A stretch of 5,256 nucleotides of DNA from Legionellales bacterium UBA5158 (GTDB lineage: Bacteria; Pseudomonadota; Gammaproteobacteria; DSM-16500), in the NCBI GenBank assembly GCA_002413665.1, contig DHXK01000030.1, forward strand, positions 1 through 5,256, read 5' to 3'. The translations under genes and the position numbers were made by a program. This document shows positions 1-5,256 of the stretch, piece after piece. The notes under the pieces are model-generated. The model saw only the letters and a list, made by a program, of their open reading frames with translations. It was not told the origin of the DNA and did no database searches. Every line of letters begins with the position of its first letter. The first letter of the stretch is position 1.

Positions 1-3000
1 GAGAATACTATTATAGTCGTCATTTAAACTTTCAAATTCATGAACTTTTTCATCTAAACCTACGCCTGATGTCACTGCAAAACATCCAATATAATCTGGA
101 ATACCAGTATCTTTAGGCGCAACAAAATCGGCTAAGCATAAATTGGGTTTGCCATTGGCTTTGCGTGTTTGCTGACGCAACATGCGAAATGTTATTAACA
201 CCTCGTCACGATTATCATTTGTATAAATCTCTATGTCATCATCTATACTATTAGCAGGATAAAATCCTATCACCCCACTTGCTTGTATCCATTTTTCTTT
301 TATTATTTTTGCCAACATTGCTTGAGCATCAATAAATAAATTTCTGGCGGTTTCACCCACGATTTCATCGTCTAAAATATTGGGATAACGACCGGCCAAC
401 TCCCACACTTGAAAGAAAGGAGTCCAGTCTATATGTTCGACTAGGTCTTCCAATGCATAATCTGAAAATGCTTTCACACCGATAAATTCAGGCTTTTTAG
501 GCGTGTAATTCAACCAGTCAATTTTTACTTTATTTTCGCGAGCAGCTTCTAAGCTAATTAATTGATTTTCGGATTTTTTATTTAGATGACGCTGACGCAG
601 AGTAATGTATTCAGCTTTTATGTTTTCAATAAAAGCATGTTTGTTTACATCACTCAGTAACTGACTAGCCACCCCAACTGCACGTGATGCATCAACAACA
701 TGCACAGTGGCGCCAGCATAATGTTCTTCAATTTTAATCGCTGTGTGCGCACGAGAAGTGGTTGCACCACCAATTAACAAGGGAATGGTAAATGCAAGTC
801 TTTGCATTTCTTGAGCGACATGTATCATCTCTTCAAGTGAAGGGGTGATTAAACCACTTAAACCGATTATATCAACGTTATGTTCATGAGCCGTAGTGAG
901 AATTTTTTCACACGAAACCATCACACCAAGATCCATGACATCGTAATTATTACATCGCAATACTACACCTACGATATTTTTTCCAATGTCGTGAACATCA
1001 CCTTTTACAGTTGCTAATAATATCTTGCCATTCTGTTGCCGCACACCTTGTTTCTCAGCTTCTAAGAACGGTGTGAGATAAGCGACTGCTTGTTTCATCA
1101 CTCGAGCACTTTTTACAACTTGAGGTAAAAACATTTTACCTGCGCCAAATAAATCACCAACGACATTCATTCCATCCATCAGAGGCTCTTCAATGACACG
1201 CAAAGGACTGCCTAAAGTAGTGCGAGCTTCTTCAGTGTCTTCTACAATATATGTATTGATGCCTTTGATTAATGAATATGATAAGCGCTCAGCAATAGGT
1301 TTTTCGCGCCAACTTAAATCTTCTGTCTTTGCTTTGATTTGGCCTATAACTGAATTAGCCACTTCTAACAATTTATCAGTCGCGAGAGGCGATCGATTTA
1401 AAATAACATCTTCAACTAACACTAATAAATCTTTTGGAATATCTGCATAAATAGCAAGGCTACTTGCATTCACAATTCCCATGCTCATGCCAGCACGAAT
1501 CGCATGATAAAGAAATACGGCATGAATCGCTTCGCGTATGGGATTATTTCCACGGAAAGCAAATGATACATTACTGACCCCACCGCTAATCAGCGCATGA
1601 GGTAAAGTTTCTTTGATACGTCTAGTCGCATTAATAAAATCAACGCCGTAATTATTGTGCTCTTCAATACCTGTTGCTACAGCAAAAATATTCGGATCAA
1701 ATATAATATCTTCCGCTGGGAAATCTAATTCATTCACCAGCAAATGATAACAGCGCGTGCAGATTGCAACTTTACGTTCTTCTGTATCTGCTTGGCCTTG
1801 CTCATCAAATGCCATCACAATAATGGCTGCACCATAACGTTTTGCTAAAATAACTTTTTCAATAAATGCAGCTTCACCGTCTTTTAAGCTGATTGAATTA
1901 ATAACTCCTTTGCCTTGAATACACTTTAATCCTGCTTCAATCACAGACCATTTAGATGAATCAATCATGACAGGGATACGAGCAATATCTGGTTCGGCTG
2001 CAATTAAATTTAAAAATTTAACCATGGCAACTTCTGAATCCAGCATGCCTTCATCCATATTCACATCGATGATTTGTGCGCCGTTAATCACTTGATCACG
2101 TGCAACTTCAATAGCAGTGGTGTAATCATTATTACGTATAAGATCTGCAAAACGTATAGAGCCCGTCACATTAGTGCGCTCACCTACATTCACAAAAAGA
2201 GAATTTTCATCTATTGTGAGTGGCTCTAATCCGCTTAAACGACATGCTTTAGGTATGAATGGAATTTTTCGTGGAGGAATATTTTTGACAGCTTCACTTA
2301 ACGCGCGAATATGATCTGGTGTAGTACCACAACAACCACCTACAATATTGATAAAACCACTGGAAGCAAATTCATGAATGATACTGGCCATATCAGAAGG
2401 TGTTTCATCATATTCACCAAAAGCATTTGGTAACCCAGCATTCGCATGCATCGTTGTATACGTGTCTGAAATTTTGCTTAGCTCACTGATATAAGGTCGT
2501 AACGCAGTTGCTCCTAAGGCACAATTCAAGCCTATGCTAAAGGGTTTTGCATGTCGAACTGCATTCCAAAAAGCTTCTGTAGTCTGCCCCGATAATGTGC
2601 GGCCACTGGCATCTGTTATCGTCCCAGAAATCATAAGAGGTAATCGGATATTGTGATCAGCAAAATATTTTTCAACTGCGAAAATAGCAGCCTTACAATT
2701 GAGCGTATCAAAAATAGTTTCAATCATCAACGTATCGACTTTTCCATCGACTAGCCCTTTGATAGATTCTGTATACGCTATGACGAGTTCATCAAATTTA
2801 ACATTTCTAAAACCAGGGTCATTGACATCCGGAGAAAGTGAGGCTGTACGACTTGTTGGTCCTAAAACTCCTACTACAAAACGTGGCTTGTTAGGATTTT
2901 TCAGAGTAAAACGATCGCAAGCCACACGCGCCAATTGCGCACCTACCAAATTAAACTCATAGGCAAGATCAGACATTCTGTAATCAATCAGTGAAATTGC

Positions 3001-3252
3001 CGTAGAATTAAAGGTATTCGTTTCGACAAGATCAGCGCCAGCTTCCAGATATGCACTGTGTATCTCTGAAATAATCTGAGGCTGCGTCAGGGATAATAAA
3101 TCATTATTCCCTTTTAAATCTGCTGAAAAATCTTTAAATCTAGCACCACGGAAATCGCATTCTTGTAGTCGATAACTTTGTATCATCGTACCCATACCAC
3201 CGTCTAGCAGTAGGATACGTTGTTTTATGTGGTGCTGTAGTGTGTTAGGCAT
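1..3252 (-). CDS. metH: Cobalamin-dependent methionine synthase (5-methyltetrahydrofolate-homocysteine methyltransferase), C-terminus cut by window edge
   Basis: MetH transfers a methyl group from 5-methyltetrahydrofolate through cobalamin to homocysteine, giving methionine in the cytoplasm. The frame is open for 1084 codons from ATG at 3252 to the left edge; compared with E. coli MetH (about 1227 residues), roughly 140 C-terminal residues are missing. Domains in order: homocysteine-binding barrel (about 1-325) with the zinc cysteines C244, C307 and C308 (motif GGCCG); pterin-binding barrel (about 350-610, starting FVNVGERTNVTGS); cobalamin cap and Rossmann domain (about 645-870) with the DVHDIG motif, where H754 is the expected cobalt ligand, hydrogen-bonded to D752 and S805; then the AdoMet reactivation domain (from about 895, IDWTPFF at 941-947), which is the truncated part. 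The ATG at 3252 puts DGGMGTM at residue 17, close to its place in E. coli. An in-frame ATG at 3288 would add 12 residues lying inside the kinase gene and has no better ribosome site. All visible catalytic residues are intact, so the protein should be functional if the remainder is present. Confidence 0.98.
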   Translation of the reverse strand, partial: MPNTLQHHIKQRILLLDGGMGTMIQSYRLQECDFRGARFKDFSADLKGNNDLLSLTQPQIISEIHSAYLEAGADLVETNTFNSTAISLIDYRMSDLAYEFNLVGAQLARVACDRFTLKNPNKPRFVVGVLGPTSRTASLSPDVNDPGFRNVKFDELVIAYTESIKGLVDGKVDTLMIETIFDTLNCKAAIFAVEKYFADHNIRLPLMISGTITDASGRTLSGQTTEAFWNAVRHAKPFSIGLNCALGATALRPYISELSKISDTYTTMHANAGLPNAFGEYDETPSDMASIIHEFASSGFINIVGGCCGTTPDHIRALSEAVKNIPPRKIPFIPKACRLSGLEPLTIDENSLFVNVGERTNVTGSIRFADLIRNNDYTTAIEVARDQVINGAQIIDVNMDEGMLDSEVAMVKFLNLIAAEPDIARIPVMIDSSKWSVIEAGLKCIQGKGVINSISLKDGEAAFIEKVILAKRYGAAIIVMAFDEQGQADTEERKVAICTRCYHLLVNELDFPAEDIIFDPNIFAVATGIEEHNNYGVDFINATRRIKETLPHALISGGVSNVSFAFRGNNPIREAIHAVFLYHAIRAGMSMGIVNASSLAIYADIPKDLLVLVEDVILNRSPLATDKLLEVANSVIGQIKAKTEDLSWREKPIAERLSYSLIKGINTYIVEDTEEARTTLGSPLRVIEEPLMDGMNVVGDLFGAGKMFLPQVVKSARVMKQAVAYLTPFLEAEKQGVRQQNGKILLATVKGDVHDIGKNIVGVVLRCNNYDVMDLGVMVSCEKILTTAHEHNVDIIGLSGLITPSLEEMIHVAQEMQRLAFTIPLLIGGATTSRAHTAIKIEEHYAGATVHVVDASRAVGVASQLLSDVNKHAFIENIKAEYITLRQRHLNKKSENQLISLEAARENKVKIDWLNYTPKKPEFIGVKAFSDYALEDLVEHIDWTPFFQVWELAGRYPNILDDEIVGETARNLFIDAQAMLAKIIKEKWIQASGVIGFYPANSIDDDIEIYTNDNRDEVLITFRMLRQQTRKANGKPNLCLADFVAPKDTGIPDYIGCFAVTSGVGLDEKVHEFESLNDDYNSIL
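3245..3252 (-). other. Stop-start overlap of kinase gene and metH (ATGCCTAA)
   Basis: The metH ATG (3252-3250) precedes the kinase TAA stop (3247-3245), so the genes overlap by 8 bases in different frames. The bases just upstream of the metH ATG (CAGAAAATAT) contain no convincing Shine-Dalgarno sequence. The likely reading is that ribosomes finishing the kinase re-initiate on metH (translational coupling). The overlap is seen directly; the coupling is inferred. Confidence 0.85.
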
Positions 3253-4252
3253 ATATTTTCTGTTTTGATACAGCAGCGCTGACAGCATCAATTTCAGATT
3301 GATTTAAGCGTGGGCCAAATTTTGAAACAACTTTTGCAGCAGCAAAGCTTGCAAGATCTGCACTTTCAGAATAGGAAAAATCATGGGTAATTCCATACAA
3401 AAATGTGCCTGCAAATACATCTCCGGCACCTACGGTATCCACTACTGGAGCTTCATAAGCGGGAACATGTAAATACTCTTCTCCATCAAAAACAACTGAG
3501 CCATTACCGCCTAATGTGATAACAAAGGTACGCGCATATTTCTTCAAACATGTTTTTGCTTCTTCAAGAGTGTCAACATCAGTAAATAATAAAGCTTCAC
3601 GTTCATTACAAAACAATAAATCAACTTGTTCACCAATGATGTCGCACAAACCTTCTTTGAAGTATGTCACCATGTTGGGATCAGACAAGCTGATCGCTGT
3701 TTTTATATGATGTTGTTGAGCTGATTTTCTAGCAATAATTGCAGCTTCACAAGCGGTAGGTGACGCAACTAAATATCCTTCGATATAAAGATATTCTGCG
3801 TTTTTCAAAGCAGTCTCAGATAACTCATTTTTAGAAAAAGTAGAGGTCGCACCTAAAAATGTATTCATAGTTCTGTCTGCATCAGGCGTCACCATAACAA
3901 TACACTTACCAGTTACGCCTTCACGTCCTTCTGATTGGACATTGGTTTGGATACCATGTGACATCATTTCACGGGCAAAAAAATCGCCCGTTTTGTCGTT
4001 ACCTACTTTGCAGGAATAAAATGTTTTCGCACCTAGCTGTTGCGCCGTAAACAAAGTATTTGCTGCTGAACCACCACAAGCTTTCAAATGCTTAATGCCT
4101 TCCAACTCTTTTAATAATTTATGATGAGTAGCCTCATCAATAAGGGTCATGACACCTTTATCAATGTTGAGCCGTTCAAGCATCTCTAAGCTCACTTCGA
4201 AATCAATATCGACTAAAGCATTCCCGATTCCGTAAAGGTGAAAATTTTTCAT
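3245..4252 (-). CDS. PfkB-family kinase, probable adenosine kinase
   Basis: This complete 335-residue protein is a ribokinase/PfkB-fold kinase. The likely reaction is adenosine + ATP to AMP + ADP in the cytoplasm. The N-terminal GIGNALVDI (8-16) resembles the adenosine kinase subgroup, where the Asp (here D15) contacts the ribose hydroxyls. PfkB signature 1 is represented by GGSAANT (60-66). The C-terminal signature DTVGAGDVFAG (272-282) supplies the anion hole and the catalytic base D278, and ITLGGNGS (245-252) is the typical nucleotide-site strand and loop. Length is normal for the family. The ATG at 4252 is supported by an AGGAAA site just upstream and by the N-terminal match. It lies between ahcY, which releases adenosine, and metH, which consumes homocysteine; this context favours adenosine over sugar as substrate. 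Alternatives are inosine/guanosine kinase or a sugar kinase; fold certain, substrate about 80% sure. I leave the symbol blank because naming of these bacterial enzymes varies. Confidence 0.95.
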   Translation of the reverse strand: MKNFHLYGIGNALVDIDFEVSLEMLERLNIDKGVMTLIDEATHHKLLKELEGIKHLKACGGSAANTLFTAQQLGAKTFYSCKVGNDKTGDFFAREMMSHGIQTNVQSEGREGVTGKCIVMVTPDADRTMNTFLGATSTFSKNELSETALKNAEYLYIEGYLVASPTACEAAIIARKSAQQHHIKTAISLSDPNMVTYFKEGLCDIIGEQVDLLFCNEREALLFTDVDTLEEAKTCLKKYARTFVITLGGNGSVVFDGEEYLHVPAYEAPVVDTVGAGDVFAGTFLYGITHDFSYSESADLASFAAAKVVSKFGPRLNQSEIDAVSAAVSKQKIYA

Positions 4253-4255
4253 ACA

Positions 4256-4261
4256 TTTCCT
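4256..4261 (-). promoter_or_regulatory. Ribosome binding site of the kinase gene (AGGAAA)
   Basis: On the minus strand the spacer reads ACAGGAAATGT directly before the ATG at 4252. The AGGA core ends five bases from the start codon, a normal distance for a Shine-Dalgarno site. It fixes the kinase start and shows that this gene, unlike metH, has its own initiation signal. The 21-base spacer (4253-4273) has no room for a terminator or promoter, which supports co-transcription with ahcY. Confidence 0.75.
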
Positions 4262-4273
4262 GTCAAAAGAAAA

Positions 4274-5256
4274 TCAATAGCGATAAGTTTCAGGTTTAAA
4301 CGGACCATTTACTGGTACATTTAAATATTTAGCTTGTTCTGCAGTCAGCACAGTTAAATTCACACCTAATTTTTTTAGATGCAAGCGTGCTACCATTTCA
4401 TCTAATAATTTAGGAAGTAAATGCACACCTACAGCATATTTTTCAGCATGTTGCCAAAGCTCAAGTTGAGCTAACACTTGGTTAGTAAACGAAGTCGACA
4501 TAACAAAACTAGGATGACCTGTGCCACAGCCTAAATTAACTAAACGCCCTTCTGCTAAAATGATTAACCTTTTACCGTCTGGGAAAATAACGTGATCAAC
4601 TTGAGGTTTAATGTTTTCCCACTCATATTGACGCAATGAAGCAATCTCGATTTCAGAATCAAAATGTCCGATGTTACATACAATAGTTTGATCTTGCATT
4701 TTTTGCATATGATCATGCGTAATGACACTTGCATTACCGGTTGCAGTCACAAAGATATTTCCTTGTGAAGCAGCCTGATCCATAGTGACAACACGATAAC
4801 CTTCCATAGCTGCTTGCAATGCACAGATAGGATCAACTTCAGTTACCCAAACTGTTGCACCCAGGCCACGCAAAGATTGCGCACAGCCTTTACCAACGTC
4901 TCCGTAACCACAGACTACAGCGATTTTGCCTGCTATCATGACATCGGTAGCACGCTTAATACCGTCGACTAATGATTCACGGCAGCCGTATAAATTATCG
5001 AATTTAGATTTGGTAACGCAATCGTTGACATTAATTGCTGGAACTTTTAATTCGCCCACCTTGAACATTTCATAGAGTCTATGTACGCCAGTAGTCGTTT
5101 CTTCAGAAAGACCTTTAATTCCTTTCAGTAACTCAGGATATTTTTGATGAATAAGTACAGTTAAATCACCACCATCATCTAATACTAAATTAGGAGCCCA
5201 CCCATTTGGGCCAGAAATAGTTGGCTCTATGCACCACCAAAATTCATCTTCTGTTA
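4274..5256 (-). CDS. ahcY: S-adenosylhomocysteine hydrolase (adenosylhomocysteinase), N-terminus cut by window edge
   Basis: AhcY is a cytoplasmic NAD-dependent enzyme that reversibly splits S-adenosylhomocysteine into adenosine and L-homocysteine, relieving product inhibition of methyltransferases. The frame is open from the right edge to TGA at 4276-4274: 326 full codons, the first starting at 5254. An internal Met at 5068 is not the start, because conserved AhcY sequence continues upstream of it. Against the family length of about 430-440 residues, roughly 110 N-terminal residues are missing. In visible numbering: DDGGD (26-30) and EETTTG (51-56), substrate-site segments; TKSKFDN (81-87), including the catalytic Lys82 and Asp86 and adjacent Asn87; GYGDVGKG (116-123), the NAD-binding glycine loop; GHPSFVMS (246-253) with the conserved His247; and the canonical C-terminal end GPFKPETYRY, whose Lys and Tyr reach the partner subunit's NAD in the tetramer. 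No key residue is lost. It is the first gene of the visible cluster; its start and any upstream control are outside the window. Confidence 0.98.
   Translation of the reverse strand, partial: TEDEFWWCIEPTISGPNGWAPNLVLDDGGDLTVLIHQKYPELLKGIKGLSEETTTGVHRLYEMFKVGELKVPAINVNDCVTKSKFDNLYGCRESLVDGIKRATDVMIAGKIAVVCGYGDVGKGCAQSLRGLGATVWVTEVDPICALQAAMEGYRVVTMDQAASQGNIFVTATGNASVITHDHMQKMQDQTIVCNIGHFDSEIEIASLRQYEWENIKPQVDHVIFPDGKRLIILAEGRLVNLGCGTGHPSFVMSTSFTNQVLAQLELWQHAEKYAVGVHLLPKLLDEMVARLHLKKLGVNLTVLTAEQAKYLNVPVNGPFKPETYRY

Noticed and set aside
1193..1450. An 85-codon open frame on the plus strand.
   Set aside because: It lies wholly antisense to the metH region linking the pterin and cobalamin domains, where the minus-strand reading matches the family closely. 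Its translation resembles no family I recognise, so it is a shadow of metH.
2004..2021. Perfect AT-only inverted repeat (TTAAATT, 4-base loop, AATTTAA), which could look like an operator or hairpin.
   Set aside because: It lies inside the metH pterin domain and encodes the conserved VKFLNLI segment. An A/T-only stem in AT-rich coding DNA is weak and is explained by codon use.
2699..2962. An 87-codon open frame on the plus strand.
   Set aside because: It is antisense to the homocysteine-binding domain of metH. Its Ser/Thr-rich, low-information translation is typical of a reversed coding strand.
1..3252. Possible frameshift or internal stop in metH, checked because the gene is long and open at one edge.
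   Set aside because: A hand translation gives exactly 1084 codons in one frame, with family motifs in order and no stop, so the gene is only cut by the window edge.
3516..3710. A 64-codon open frame on the plus strand.
   Set aside because: It is antisense to the conserved C-terminal half of the kinase and has no recognisable domain.
4253..4273. Possible promoter or terminator between ahcY and the kinase.
   Set aside because: The 21-base spacer has no GC stem followed by a T-run and is too short for a promoter; it is explained by the kinase ribosome binding site.

Overview
The window is an AT-rich stretch of a bacterial chromosome, coding almost wall to wall on the minus strand. Three genes run right to left: ahcY (S-adenosylhomocysteine hydrolase, N-terminus beyond the right edge), a complete PfkB-family kinase of the adenosine kinase type, and metH (cobalamin-dependent methionine synthase, C-terminus beyond the left edge). 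The gaps are tiny: 21 bases between ahcY and the kinase, and an 8-base overlap between the kinase and metH. They are very probably one transcript. Its promoter, any leader regulation and its terminator all lie outside the window.

Layout: 4274-5256 holds the last 326 residues of AhcY; 4253-4273 is a short spacer carrying the kinase ribosome binding site; 3245-4252 is the 335-residue kinase; 1-3252 is the first 1084 codons of metH, read through without a stop or frameshift. There is no non-coding stretch above 21 bases. I saw no RNA gene, mobile element, CRISPR array, phage gene or prophage-like region.

Together the genes form the recycling half of the activated methyl cycle. AhcY splits S-adenosylhomocysteine, the inhibitory by-product of methyltransferases, into homocysteine and adenosine. 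The kinase would turn adenosine into AMP, and MetH would remethylate homocysteine to methionine. AhcY is reversible and favours synthesis, so co-expressing enzymes that remove both products makes sense.

The organism is probably a gammaproteobacterium: MetH is close to the E. coli enzyme over its whole visible length, with the same domain order and ligands. Low GC and the ahcY-kinase-metH arrangement suggest the Legionella/Coxiella side (Legionellales). That placement is from memory of sequence style and is only moderately supported. This looks like ordinary core metabolism; I found no evidence for an undescribed system.
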